Of a stretch of 64,000 nucleotides of DNA, positions 36,301 to 48,083 are shown one piece after another (the stretch's first letter is position 1; every line of letters begins with the position of its first letter). A model generated the notes under the pieces. That model ran no database searches. It worked only from the letters and a program-made list of their open reading frames with translations, and had not been told where the DNA came from. The translations under genes were made by a program, and so were the position numbers. This DNA comes from Amphiura filiformis (taxonomy: Eukaryota > Echinodermata > Ophiuroidea > Amphilepidida > Amphiuridae), in contig NC_092640.1 in NCBI RefSeq assembly GCF_039555335.1, positions 27,189,446-27,253,445 on the forward strand. Reading direction: 5' to 3'.

Positions 36301-38627
36301 GAACACCACTATTTGTAGGGGCCCAGATCACCCCTCACGGAGGGGTTCGCGGTGCTCTCACCCGAGCGGGTGGCGAACATGGTGCGGTGTGCCTGACTCT
36401 TGGCGAGTCTCGGGCAAAACCCGCTGTGGCATGGATGAAGGTGGTAGGCCTAATGGCCAGTATGGTAGACCTCGTACTGTACTGCCGTTTCTACGTTAGG
36501 CTTACCCAACTACACCTTCTAGCCTGCTTGCAGGCCCAGTCGTCACCCAATATCCCTCGCGGTTCCATTGTCGGAGATCGCGCGAGAGGAACTCTGGTGG
36601 TGGACCCATCAGCCCAATTTGACCCAGGGTGTCAGGTTTCCTGCACCAGCGGTGCGTCACGTAGGGACGACCGACGCGTCAAAGCGGGGCTGGGGGTCCA
36701 CATCCTGAGACTCCGTCTCGGGCCTATGGGGGCCATAGAGACAGAGTTTCACATCAACCTCCCTCGCTACGAGGAGGTGATCGTGGAATCACATACCGTT
36801 GTCCTGACGGATAACACAACCGTGGTAGCCTACCCCAACAGACAAGGGGACTCCGGGCCACCACGATTGAGCCTGCATGCACGACACCTGATAGGGTGGT
36901 GCAAGTTCAGGCAGATTACGATGAGAGCGATACACATCGCATGGCGTCACCAGCATCCTCGCGCACAATCTGTCACGAGGAAGGGTGTCGGGACCAGCAG
37001 AATGGTCCCTTGCTCGCAGGTCGCTCAGGCGATCTTCAAGGGGATGTACCACCCCTCGAAAGATCTGTTCGCATCTCATCGCCATAATCATCCACTGCGG
37101 TGTACTGCTCAAGGGTCGCAGACCCCAAGCATTCACCGTGGGCGCTCTGTCCATAGACTGGGGAGGGATGACAGCTTATGCAGTCCCTCCGATCTCACTA
37201 CTCATGTGGGTGGTGGCCAAGATCGGGTGGGAAGACTGCATTGTCATTCTGCTAGCGGCAAGGCCGCTGGCACTCCCCGAGGTACCAGATCTACTCCGGA
37301 TGCCCGGGCGGAGGTACCAGTCTATCACTAGAGCACCTGCAGTTAGCTGCATGGCCCTTACCAGGAACACGCAGCGGAGGGATACTGTTCATCAGAAGCT
37401 GTTTTCTCATCGCCGGGGCTAGAGCGGAAGTCTACCCTCCGTGCGTATAGCCAGAGTCTGGCTCCATACTACGCTTGGTGCAATGAGACAAATAGCTCTC
37501 CGCTAGAACCTATGTGCTGCTAGTTCGGAGTTTCTGACAGAAAAGTTCCAAGCAAGACTTCAGCGGGCCACTGGGGCCAGCTATAAGTCAGCTGTCCTCT
37601 CCATTCACCGAGGTTTGAGGCGAATTCGACTATCATAGCCGATGGTTACCTTATTAGTCTACGCCTCGACGGTATGTTCAGCAGTGTCTACCAAAAAGGA
37701 AAGTGATCCTCCTAAGGGATCCCAACACAGTCTTAGATTACTTTAAGGGTCACCCTTTTGACCTTCCGTCAAAAGCGGCGCTTAAATCGTAACTCTCAAG
37801 ATGGCTTTCCGGTTTGGCGTTGGCTTCGGGACGGCGGTGCTGAGTTGCACACGGTCTCGAGGTTAGCTCCGTGTTCACAAACACTGGAGCGACACTGTTT
37901 CGGCGCTCTGTTCTCGTGACTACGAGCGGGCGCGGTGCATACCGACATTCGTCCCTCTCCAATCCCCAGGGTTGGGCAAGGTTCGGCTGAAGCCAAAGAT
38001 AGGCTGGGGTGTCCGATAAGGCGCTGCAGCACTATTTCTTCGAACACAAGCCTTGCGAGGACTCACGACCGCATTCATCACCCTTACAGAGCCTTTCGGT
38101 CCAGCCGCTGTCGCAATGGCTGGTCCAGGTGTTGGTGGGGTCCGGGGATCGCGAAGGTTTCGCGTCCCACGACCCACTCGACACGAGCTATCTCATCATC
38201 TTGGGTATACCGTTCGGTTGTCCCTTGAGGAGATCTAGCAGGCGGTGTCCCGGAAGCCACCTTCGCCCTTCTCTACGATACTTCCGTTTACGTTAGTAAT
38301 CAGAGGCGGGCGGGAGGTTTACCGGGACATTGTTGGCGATCATAATACGGTGGTGTACGGGTACCAGGTTTTCAGACTATACAGAATACTCAGCATGGTA
38401 AGAACCAGTGTCGCTATTCTTAACCACCAAACTTATTAAGTAAGGAGGTTTATGTCTGTGATCGCGTGGTCTTTTTTGTTTCCCGACCGTTGGGGAAAAT
38501 ATTTTCTGACCTCGCGAAAACCATCGTTACCGCTCCCGATCCCTGATCAGATGCTGACCAATCTTGTACCTCCATCCGTCGGTTACTTGCTAGATCGATC
38601 TTTCAGATGTTGATGCAAGAAGTATCT

Positions 38628-38745
38628 TAATCAACATCGGAAGCGGTAAGATCGACCGGTGTACTGAGTCTAGTCCCAAACAAAACTGTTTGGTAGACTC
38701 ATAACCGGTGCGATCTTACCTTTCCGATGTTGATTATCCCGGACC
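38628..38745 (+). repeat. Internal complementary region of the DIRS element
   Basis: Contains the complement of the left outer end (AAGATCGACCGGTGTACTGA) directly followed by the complement of the right outer end (GTCCCAAACAAAACTGTTTG...ACCGGTGCGATCTTACC). In this family it serves as template for completing the termini of a circular intermediate. Confidence 0.8.
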
Positions 38746-41150
38746 TGCCACCCCTACAAGTTTGGTCCGAGTAGGGGATCCCAAGTCGGATAAGGGGCGA
38801 TCATATGGTGTGACGTCACCTTTTGGGTGAGTCCACCGGGGATCGGGGTTTTGTTATTTATTCATTTATGTGGGACAAAATGACTATTGGTTTTTTTTTT
38901 TTTTTTTCGGGATCGATGCAAGAAGTATCTTAATCAACATCGGAAAGGTAAGATCGCACCGGTTATTAGTCTACCAAACATTTTTGTTTGGGACTATTTT
39001 AACATAAAATATATAAGTATGTACATGTGTTAGGCCTATATTGGAATCAATATGCACATATACCAGAAACGAAGCAGGAGAAATACTTACTATGCTTCAT
39101 ACAGCTTCATTATGTCTGATAAAACAATAAATTATCAATGGAAACAAATTAACTACTAAGAAAAATACTCTTACAATTAACAAGTTTCATGGATTATTTG
39201 TTAACACAGACTTATGAGCCGTTTTAATACGATCAGTTTTTGCATATTTTATATGTGTGCAAATGATAAATGATTGTGCCTTGCATTAAAAAATTTCTGA
39301 GTGTCCATCATGGCAACATACCTGTTGTATATGCAATGATCTCATGTTTGTTAATTCAACTTCCAACCATCAAACTTTGTAAAAATGTTAACATCATGTA
39401 ACATCCGAATCACTGCCTTTAATTATACACGTATTTGCACATATTTTGAATCATTTGAATAATTTCAACAGGTTTTCTGATTCAAAGTGATTGATATTAT
39501 GCTAAAATAGTGAAATATCCCAAATGTTACCCTCAATAAGTTCAATTAGATTGCAATTGCATGTTAACGTAATGTAACATCCAAAACACTCTTAAGTTGG
39601 GAAGACGTAAAAGAAAGCCTGATTATGATTGTAAGAAAGGTGTAGCCTTTTGTATTATCAACTTAATGCTTCAGAGAGCTAATTAATTTGGTTTATTATG
39701 ATGTCCAGTGCACATTTACAATAAGGATGTGGGTAACAATGTATATGAATAAATGCCATGTATCAGTACATGTATATACATCTAAATTAAAAAATTTCTT
39801 CAGTTAAGATGAAAATATCATTTAATGATGATTAGACTTTCAAGTGATAGGTTTAATCATCTGACAGTGATTATCATTTACATTTTTGAACTAATATGAG
39901 CTTAGAAATAGGGCCAGATACCTGCAAATAATGCATGTTAACAAAATAATGTAACATCCGAAACCCACGAGTATCGAGAGTTACATTTTTACTATAAAGG
40001 CATTATCAAACTTATTTTGATATGTCAGTACTTGGTTATCATTACCTTGTTCACATATGGATTAGCAATATATGTGGATGAAATTAATTACATTTAGAGC
40101 ATATTTTTGACCACCAAACCTGCTATTTTGCCCATTTTTCAGTTTCATATGCCTGAAAAGTTACCTAAAAGTGATCGCAGAATGGCCATATTTGGTCAAT
40201 AGTAACTTGGACTCATTATTTTCCTATGACAACTAATTTGGTAACTAATGGGCATTACAGTAAGCAATATCTAGCTTTGGCAACAAGTTGCTTTTTTATG
40301 AAAAAATCTCATTTGGCCAAAGGGTCTACAAAGTTTACAGACCAAATGAACAGAATTAAGCTCCAAGTTTTGTATTTTCATAAAATTCAAGTCATCTGCT
40401 TTGAGAAATGACATATTTTAAGTGTCTTCTGTCAATTTCATTTTTACCCTCTCAGTTCACACTTTTGATACATGTTAAAAAAACCAGAGCCGTATCAGTA
40501 TCACACTACACAAAGAACCCTGACAAAGAAAATGTGTGAGCTTTACTTCCTTTTTACAGGCTCCCGGTTTTATAGTCATGATCAGTGCAAGCTTAAATCT
40601 TCAATATAAATATATTTCTGTGTACAAAAAAATGTAAATTTATTCAAATGATGCTTTCTTCTGAAATTTGCCATTCTGAACTTGCTCGAGAAGTCTAGTC
40701 ACAAATTCGCTCACCAATTAGGTTCACATTTGAGGCTAGAGAGTAGAGATCATTGCATTCAAAATCGAGTCGGATTCACTGAAGCATGACACCACTCACA
40801 CCGCAGCCGATCACGACACAACAAGTGGGTGTTTGTTTTTATCATACCACTAAGGTGAACATCAAAGAACACCGCTAACCTAATATATTTTCGTATCTTG
40901 TCAGTGAGTGCGTATTTTACGCTTTATATCTAGTCAGTGAGAGCATATTTCACAAGGCCGATACGCGTGTACGGCGAGGTAAGCGTATAAAGGCGAATCG
41001 CGTAAACCGGGCGCGTAAAATGCACGCAACCTGTAATACACGGAACAGTCATCTATTTTTTGTAATATGTTTCCTATTTAGCAGGAATTAAAATGTTTAA
41101 AAACGTAATTATTTCAATATTTAGAATGACTTAGTGGTATGATAAATTCG

Positions 41151-41284
41151 TTATTAGGTTCAGCGTCGGTTTAGTACGGAAATAATCGTGCGCTCAGTGT
41201 CATACTGGGTTCAGCCTTGGCTTCACCCAGTATGACACTTCACGCACGATAATTTCCGTACCATACCTCCGCTTCACCTAATAA
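41151..41284. mobile_element. Hairpin MITE, about 134 bp
   Basis: Two arms of about 58 bp (TTATTAGGTTCAGCG ... GTCATACTGGGT and its complement) enclose a loop of about 15 bp. GC-richer than the flanks. Nearly all of the element is stem. Confidence 0.75.
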
Positions 41285-41498
41285 CTAATAATATTATTAT
41301 TTATTGTTCAGTGGTGATTTTACACAGCAGTTTGCTTGGCAAGAACATAGAGTACTAATTAACGCTTGTTATGTTGTCTTTTGCAGACTTGCCGGTCAAG
41401 TGATAAGTCCTAGTTTACCTTAAGTTAATGATGCATCTACTGTGTACAGCAGTCAAAACACTACTATGAAGGGCCTACTTATACATGTGTTGTTGCAG

Positions 41499-41615
41499 AC
41501 TGTGATTCTTCTACTGGACACCTTCTCAGCACCTATGTTATTGTGAAGAAGCTTCTCTTCAAGAGTCCAACATGAGGCAACCAAGGAGCTATATTTACAT
41601 GTTTGTGTGGCCATG
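41499..41615 (+). other. Possible exon with good splice signals
   Basis: Acceptor TGTTGTTGCAG before 41499 and donor CATG|GTAAAT at 41615. In one frame it reads DCDSSTGHLLSTYVIVKKLL then a stop; a later ATG at 41573 opens MRQPRSYIYMFVWP up to the donor. It might be an exon, 5' UTR or chance. Another acceptor-like TTTTGCAG lies at 41380-41387. Confidence 0.2.
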
Positions 41616-41638
41616 GTAAATACATATTATCGGTACCA

Positions 41639-41769
41639 GTATTTCGGTGTTTTTTTTCAGTTTCTTCATTTATTATCCTGCCTGAATGACATTGTCAGAT
41701 GTAAATCACCTTCCCATATTACGTTGTATACAAGTCATTCCGACAGGATAATAAAAGAAGTGGAAATAC
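41639..41769. mobile_element. Hairpin element, about 130 bp
   Basis: TTATTATCCTGCCTGAATGAC (left) and GTCATTCCGACAGGATAATA (right) are inverted copies; GTATTTC/GAAATAC mark the outer limits. Loop about 45 bp. Confidence 0.65.
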
Positions 41770-42735
41770 AAGTGTAATTTTTCACATATTCAAAAAGGTT
41801 TGAAAATCACAGACAACCGATTATGTAGCAGGAAACACTTGTATTTTTAACAATGTTATGTTGCCCCAATAAATGTCAAGACAAATCACAAATGCGATAT
41901 ACCTCAAAAATTGTACAGTTATACTGTATAATGTAGGCATCAAACTTACATGCATATATATTATATTATCAGAACAGACATCAAATTTATAATCTAAAAT
42001 ATTCTGAACTGATAATGTAATAAACACTTAAATGTGTATATAATACATGTTAATGATTTCTAAAATACATTTTGTCAGTTTTTTAGTGGCTTTTTAGTTT
42101 GACCTTTTCATTGTTTCTCAGCTGATCTATTTCTGTATTAATTTTGCTGAAAATATAAAATTGTATTTTTGTATGTCTGGTCATTTTCAAAATCAATGTT
42201 GTGAACTTCAAAAACTAAACATTTAAATTGTTTAACTAAACATGATGTTATTTAATTTTTCAATTAATCCACAAATATTTGGATTTAATTCACTACCGGT
42301 AATGTGTGTAAATTCCAAATTCGCAAGACATTTTAAGGAGACCCTGCACAAACGCTAAAGGGTTACCTTCCAGTGCAAGTCTTGAATGTACAAACGAATG
42401 AACAAACTGAAGGACACAAGTACCGGTACTGCTTGAGCTGGCTTTGTCACTGAAAATACCAGAAAACAAGTCACATTTATGATGAATTAATTATTATGCC
42501 AAACAAATGAGGTAAAACAAAAAAAATTGCTATTTCATTCTATGAGTGCCAACAATGCGTGTATTATAGCTCACCAACCTTATACAAAACCATGAATAAC
42601 TCAATTTAGCAACAAAATTGAGCATTTGCACCAATGTCTTGAATTGGTTGATGATTGTATTCATATAGTTATTAAATTAAAGAAGACTTAAGGTAAAGGT
42701 AAACATTCTAAATTTTTTTTTTTTTTGATTGACAG

Positions 42736-43826
42736 ATCATATGTGCCATACAAGCTATGGAGAAGCGTTCCGCATTATATTGGATCGGGAAAGGGAGACA
42801 AGACAAAGTCTATTATCATCATCAAAGAGGTTAGTACACCTGGTATCACATACCATATTCCCTTGTTTCAAGTGAACTTCTGTGAATTGTGTGCATTTTT
42901 TGTACTGCTGACTGAAACAAAAAAAATCTCAAACAGTGCATGTACAGTTAAATGCAATTTTGTGTGATACACGCAAAATACACTGTAAAATATGCACGAT
43001 AAATGCGCATGTATGCGTCGCATCATGCAAGTTGAATCCACGCAGAGCACCACAAACTTCCGACAATCATGCAAGATGCTAACTGCTGCTTGTCCGAGAA
43101 TTTTTTGTATAACAATATATAATATATTTAGTATAAAATGGGCAAAATCCCTAAAATTAATACCATATTGAGGTTTTTTTAGCTAGTTATTTGCTATGCA
43201 ATATTTCTTCACTAAAGTGTTACTATAAAATTCTCCAATAAAGTGTTACTATTTTGATGTGACCCCTGGGCCTCATGGAAGAACATATGATACCTTAAAA
43301 CATCCACTGAATGAGTAATCCAGGCAAAAGAAGAAATAAAACAAACAAAACAAAAACTATCTAGATGCACATGTCAAATCAGAAAGTGACTTGGAGCTTT
43401 TTGATAACTTAGACATGGACCAAACTGTGAATCAGGTGTCCTCTGCTCTCCTCTCTTCTCTCCCTTCCCTTTTCTTTGCCCACTCTATCCTCCCACTGTG
43501 CAAGTTAATATCTTTTGCTCTGAAGTCTTTTAAGACTTAAAAGTTAATCAATTAATATTTAAAATATAATGTTGCAAGATAATAAAAAACGAGATTTATT
43601 TAATTCCTATAACCTGGTTTTAAATATTTAGGCTACACATGAATTATAATGATTCCTTTTGTGTTTTTATGACAGGATGTGTCAAATATCAACGCTGCAT
43701 TGAAGAGTGGTGAGCTGCCTCATCTTGTAATATTCAACGAAACCAACTACATTGTAGGAGATGGTGTGAACATACAGTGTATGGATAGCTCTGCAGGTGC
43801 CTTTCTCCAACTGATTGCCTTGTAAA
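42736..43826 (+). CDS. Two predicted exons of an unrecognised gene (3' part)
   Basis: Exon A 42736-42829: acceptor after a T-tract (GATTGACAG), then SYVPYKLWRSVPHYIGSGKG, DKTKSIIIIKE, donor GAG|GTTAGT. Exon B from 43676: acceptor TTTTTATGACAG, then DVSNINAALKSGELPHLVIF, NETNYIVGDGVNIQCMDSSA. The phase-0 junction between A and B fits. B either ends at CAG|GTGCCT (43796) and continues elsewhere, or reads through GAFLQLIAL to a stop at 43824-43826. The amino-acid composition and matching splice phases look genuine, but I do not recognise the family. Exon A begins in phase 2 and its upstream exon was not found; candidates around 41387-41615 do not join in frame. May be a partial gene or pseudogene. 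Confidence 0.4.
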
Positions 43827-43829
43827 TGT

Positions 43830-44765
43830 ATTTGTGTATATTCTCAGTTATCCAGGTATAAAAGATATCAAATAATTTAAATCTAGTCAACTGGAAATCT
43901 AGACAAAAAATAGTAAGTCCAGTTGACTATATTTAAATTGTCAACTTGATATCTTGTTTTATGTGTTTCAATTTGAGTACCTGTAACCTGTTGTGTACTG
44001 CTGGGGACAGGGGAGTGATAACCCTCTGAAAAAAATCAACATTGAACTTGAATAGCCTTGTGTGCATTTTTGCCTGAAATATGTGTAGTGTAAAATATAC
44101 AAATTTTGCATGCTTTGTGTCACCTGACTAAGAAAACGTCACTGAAAATTACCTAGAATTTAGGGTTATAATATTGAGAAACCAAAACTTTGCATGATGA
44201 TAAATTCCTCAACAAAAAAAACCCAGAAAAAATGGGTTCTCATTATTTATAGTCCTAAATCAAGATACAATTTTCTACTTTTATTAGTCAATTGCACACA
44301 AAGCATGTGGTATTTACAGTATTGCAGGCAAAAATTGCACTGGGCTATGGAAGAACAAATTGAACATCATGAACAATGTCATACTTTTTTAATGGGGTGA
44401 TTGTGTCCCCGCATGTACCCGACTGTCTAACATTCATCCCACCAATGGTTGATTTAAGTGACAATTACCAATAATTACAGAACAGTTTTCGAAATGGATT
44501 CAAAATTTCATGTCAGACATTTAGGCTGTGTTAACCTTAAGATATACTGGGGTGTTTTTTTGTAACTTAACTGTTCATGCAAGATATATTTTTAGAAGTT
44601 TCTAGATTTCAAAAAGTGTACCAAAAACAAATTTTGAGTTTCCAGTGTTTTTGAAAACTATGTAATTGAGCCTATACCGGTATAAAAAGCCTGATGTTTT
44701 TATGGTCTCAAAATCAATGTTTTTACCCCCCAGTATTTTTGGATTACTTCTCCATTTACATTTCA
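43830..44765. other. Intergenic, no recognised gene
   Basis: AT-rich sequence after the predicted last exon. An inverted pair AATCTAGTCAACTGGA (near 43879) and TCCAGTTGACTATATTT (near 43918) forms a small hairpin. Nothing else supported. Confidence 0.4.
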
Positions 44766-44770
44766 ATTGT

Positions 44771-46186
44771 AAACATCTTAAAGAAAGCAACTAACCCCCC
44801 TTAAATAATGGCCATTATTAAAAAACAGGCTATTGAATTACAAATCTGTAAAATACGTTGGAAGCAGAATTTACTTCTGTGCATTTTAACACCTCATTTG
44901 ATACGATAGCCCAGAAAACAACTGAATACCTGAGTGGAAGAAGAGGCCAACTCCATCAACACTTGAGATACTAACAAAAAACACACTATTTGGAAAAGTT
45001 TTAAGAGATAGACTGTTTTTGAGTCTGGTACATGAACATAAACTGGCCTCAAAAAGAAACTTATAATTTTTTACAAGGTCATATCTTAAAATCCTCTGCA
45101 TAAAAATGAACAAAAATTGCACACAGGATTACTTCAATAGTCTACTCTAAACACATGTCATGTCAATAATTGGAACCCAACAAAGGAAATCTGTTGGGAT
45201 GTGAATTTTGGTCCAGAAAGGTATTCCATGTCAGTGCATTTTGCTGTTGTGTCAGTTGAACAACTGCTTGGTTACTGACATGTGTTTAGAGCATAGGCGT
45301 AGATCCCGGGGGGATGGGGGGATTTATCCCCCCCAATATTTTACCAGGGGGGATGCTCCATACAATCATCCCCTCCAATGTTGACGCCTGAATATGGGTT
45401 TCTGATCAAATTAACCTCATATTTGCCCATTTTAGCCCCAAAAGTGCAAATTTTCAAGGCTTCATGACATTTATTCGCTTTTGCACCATATTATATCAGT
45501 TTAGCTTCAAAATAGCAACATTTTTTGGACTTATTCTGTCGCCAAGAAGTACTGCATTCATTATATTTCCAAAAAAATATCCAATCCCATCCCCCCCAAT
45601 GTCAAAAAGAAATCTACGCCACTGGTTTAGAGTAGAGTATTGAAGTAATCCTGTGTGCAATTTTTGTTCATTTTTATGGAGAGGATTTTAAGATATGACC
45701 ATGTGAAAAATTATAAGTTTCTTTTTGAGGCCAGTTTACATTATAACATACCTTCAAAATGATATATGTTGCAATGACAACGGTACAGGTCTTCTAAGAT
45801 ATGATAAACTCATTTTGGTAAAATGGAGTTGAGTCCTTCTTCCACTCAGGTATTCAATTAAACACAGGTCAATTTAATGTAGTGAGGTCCAGATTTGAAA
45901 ATTGCACTTGTAAAAACAACAATGCAAAAACACTCGGGGATATCTTTACAGAGATTTCCATCCATTATATTGAATACAAATCAATAGAATTTACTGCAAC
46001 TTTCAAATCTTGGGTTACATTGATTTAAATGTATGCCATGATGTCAATATTTAGATAATTGCTACAAATGAGGTGTTAAAATGTGCAGAAATAAACACAT
46101 TTTACAGATTTGTAATACAATTGCCCATTTTTGAGTAATCGCTGTTATTTAAGGGGAGGGGTAGTTACTTTTGTGAGATGTTTATA
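44771..46186. mobile_element. Foldback element, about 1.4 kb, split by an hAT MITE
   Basis: Left arm about 44771-45158, right arm about 45633-46186, inverted copies: CCCCTTAAATAA near the outer ends, ATTACAAATCTGTAAAAT, TTTTAACACCTCATTTG, GAGTGGAAGAAG, GGCCTCAAAAAGAAACTTAT and TTGCACACAGGATTACTTCA on the left, all mirrored on the right. The right arm has an extra stretch (about 45890-46040). The centre is occupied by the MITE at 45292-45624. No coding frame. Confidence 0.75.
45292..45624. mobile_element. hAT-type MITE with perfect 8-bp target duplication
   Basis: Ends CATAGGCGTAGATCCC and AAATCTACGCCACTG form the inverted repeats. The element is flanked on both sides by GTTTAGAG (45284-45291 and 45625-45632), an exact 8-bp target duplication as made by hAT transposases. 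The 333-bp interior has G- and C-runs and no transposase. Confidence 0.85.
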
Positions 46187-46528
46187 TATTTACTATAGCT
46201 TGCATGAATAATTAAGAAGTTTTGGCAACTCACAATTACAGTATTTCTGAGAGGTAGACTTGCCAAAACATTATTAAAAACTGTTTAGCAATTAAACACA
46301 TTCATTTATCACTCTGTAACATGTTTAGAAGGTAAACAATGTGTAAATTGCTAAACATTTGTGTTTATATCATCCATCAATTTTATGTATTTGTATTAAA
46401 ATGTTTAAAAAGTCATATAGAAAGAAAAATGTGTTTAAATAAGTCCTAAACATTTTTTTCAATGAACGTTGATACTGAAATAGCTAAATATTTAAAGTGT
46501 TTAGAGTATACACCAATGTGTGTACTTT

Positions 46529-46673
46529 GTACACAGCCGTTTTCGCCAAACGTTTGTCAAACAATTGCCGAGCACAAACGTTTGTCAAACATTTTCGTAA
46601 ACGCCCGCAAACGTTTGGCAAATGTTTTGATCGCTAAATGTTTGTCAAACGTTTGGCGAAAGCGGCTATGTAC
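46529..46673. mobile_element. MITE rich in AAACGTTTG repeats
   Basis: GTACACAGCCGTTTTCGCCA at the left is inverted at the right (GCGAAAGCGGCTATGTAC). In between, CAAACGTTTG-type palindromes are repeated about five times (AAACGTTTGTCAAAC, AAACGTTTGGC). About 145 bp. Confidence 0.7.
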
Positions 46674-47061
46674 ATGTGTTTAATTTCAACTGTATTTTCA
46701 ACATTGTGTTTAGTATTGGTAAAGTAAATACCTTGCTGTGTTTAAAAATTGTTACAGCCTGATAAACACTTACATGTACATGTGTGTAATTAATAAATGC
46801 AATGTGTGTTTATTTTAATAAACAAAGTGTTGATAACTTAAACAGAATGTTTGGTTTAGTGTCTATCTGAGTGCAGTGTTCGTGATATTAAACATGTTTA
46901 ATACTGCAACACTAAATGTGTTTATCCATTACGCAGAGTGTGTAGGTTGTAAACACACCCCGGACGAAATAAACACATTTGTGTTTTAAAAGTGTTACAC
47001 CTACATATCTGGGGTGATTAAATAAGTGCTTAAAACCTAAACGTTTGGATTTACATTGTAC

Positions 47062-47190
47062 AGTGTTGCCAGTCTTCAGGAAATTTCCTGATTTCAGGAA
47101 ATTTTACTCGGATGATTCTGTACAAACGTATAGGCAAAGTACATTTTTCAGGAAATTTTTTGCCATTTCAGGATTTTTTGACAACACTGA
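47062..47190. mobile_element. Small hAT-like MITE
   Basis: Begins CAGTGTTGCCAG and ends TGACAACACTG, inverted repeats of hAT type. Between them the phrase TTCAGGAAATTT appears three times. No clear 8-bp target duplication seen, so confidence is moderate. Confidence 0.5.
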
Positions 47191-47559
47191 CTGGCATCAC
47201 TGATTGTAGGTGTTTGCTAGAACTATAGAAATATGATGTGCATGTATAAAAGGCTAAAAGCTATAGTTTAAAATTAAATCAATGCCCCTATATTATCGCA
47301 CTCTTGTCATCACTTTGTAAACATGTTTAAATGTGAAACATGTTTGAGTATGAGGGTTAATGTTTATAGACCTTCGAATGAATGAAGAAAGAAACAAACA
47401 TGGTTTTCCTATTCATTCTGCCTTCAAACAGATAATTAGCCCGATTTTATATGAAAAGAAAGGAAGAAAAAACAAATGAAGGAAAGAAAATCAGTTCAAA
47501 ACTGTTTAATATATCGGCCTATTATACAAAAAACATCCAAAAAGCAGGCAAAATAGACA

Positions 47560-47812
47560 ACGTGAAGGAATGGTTTGTGGAATTAAATTGAAAGAAAGTC
47601 ACTGAAAGAGAGAAAACAAAATAAGAAAGAAATATATTTTATTTTTAATTTTGATGCAGAAAGTTATCCCCTTTACAAAGATGTTTAATAATTATCTATG
47701 AAATGGCTACAGCCTGACTAGGCACACGGCAAAAACCGACCCACTTTCTATGCTTCCAAATCTGGGTATTTGATATACCTAGATATGGAAGACCTATGTG
47801 CGCGCGTGAATA
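47560..47812. repeat. Diverged outlier unit of the 340-bp array
   Basis: Shares GGAATTAAATTGAAAGAAAG, ACAGCCTGACTAGGCACACG and GATATACCTAGATATGGA with the main array in the same order, but with many differences. Separated from it by about 950 bp including the MITE at 47883-48083. Confidence 0.65.
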
Positions 47813-47882
47813 GGAAAAATAACGAGTTATTTATATGAAGCTTAAAATTAAACCAGTTTGTGGAAAAAAATGCCTGAAATAT

Positions 47883-48083
47883 AGTCTGTCCACATAGAAG
47901 TACAAAGTAAATAGACCTCGGAAACTATGAGAATAATTATTTCAGCGCAATGCTTCTTTGGCGCGCCAACTGCTGCGCGATTTGTGCACCACGCTCTTTA
48001 TGCGTCGCGTCGCGCTCGCGTGTGACGCAAAGCATCGACCCCCGATGCCACAGATTTGGTTTGTACTTCTAAGTGGACAGACT
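47883..48083. mobile_element. MITE with 24-bp inverted ends
   Basis: AGTCTGTCCACATAGAAGTA and, inverted at the right, TACTTCTAAGTGGACAGACT. The interior is strikingly CpG-rich (47950-48040, with GGCGCGCC and GCGTCGCGTCGCGCTCGCG) in an AT-rich setting. About 200 bp. Confidence 0.7.

Larger units (their letters stand above)
31957..38995 (+). mobile_element. DIRS-type retroelement (fossil, broken)
   Basis: About 7.0 kb. Terminal inverted repeats of some 170-190 bp (31957-32142 and 38795-38995) are nearly identical. An internal complementary region at about 38628-38745 joins the complements of both outer ends, the hallmark of DIRS elements. Parts in order: gag-like region (about 33480-34870), reverse transcriptase (about 35600-36460), RNase H (about 36530-37420, with LTDNTTVVAYPNRQG), and a tyrosine recombinase end (about 37550-38285, with an HSTR-type catalytic block). 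GC content is well above the flanks. Coding frames are interrupted, on the order of ten or more breaks, so it is dead as it stands; near-identical termini suggest a moderately young insertion. Confidence 0.85.
30447..40503. mobile_element. Older repeat-armed element interrupted by the DIRS insertion
   Basis: ATGGCTCTGGTTTTTTTAAC..ATGTATCAAAAG at 30452-30483 occurs inverted at 40471-40500. Without the DIRS insertion the two arms (30447-31956 and 38996-40503) are each about 1.5 kb. Both carry the recurring motif GTTAAC followed by GTAACATCCGAA (or its complement): near 30833, 31019, 31195, 31370, 31790 on the left; 39390, 39560 and 39935 on the right. Left spacing is close to 180 bp, a degenerate tandem repeat. 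Layout (inverted arms built from tandem repeats) resembles foldback elements. Confidence 0.5.
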
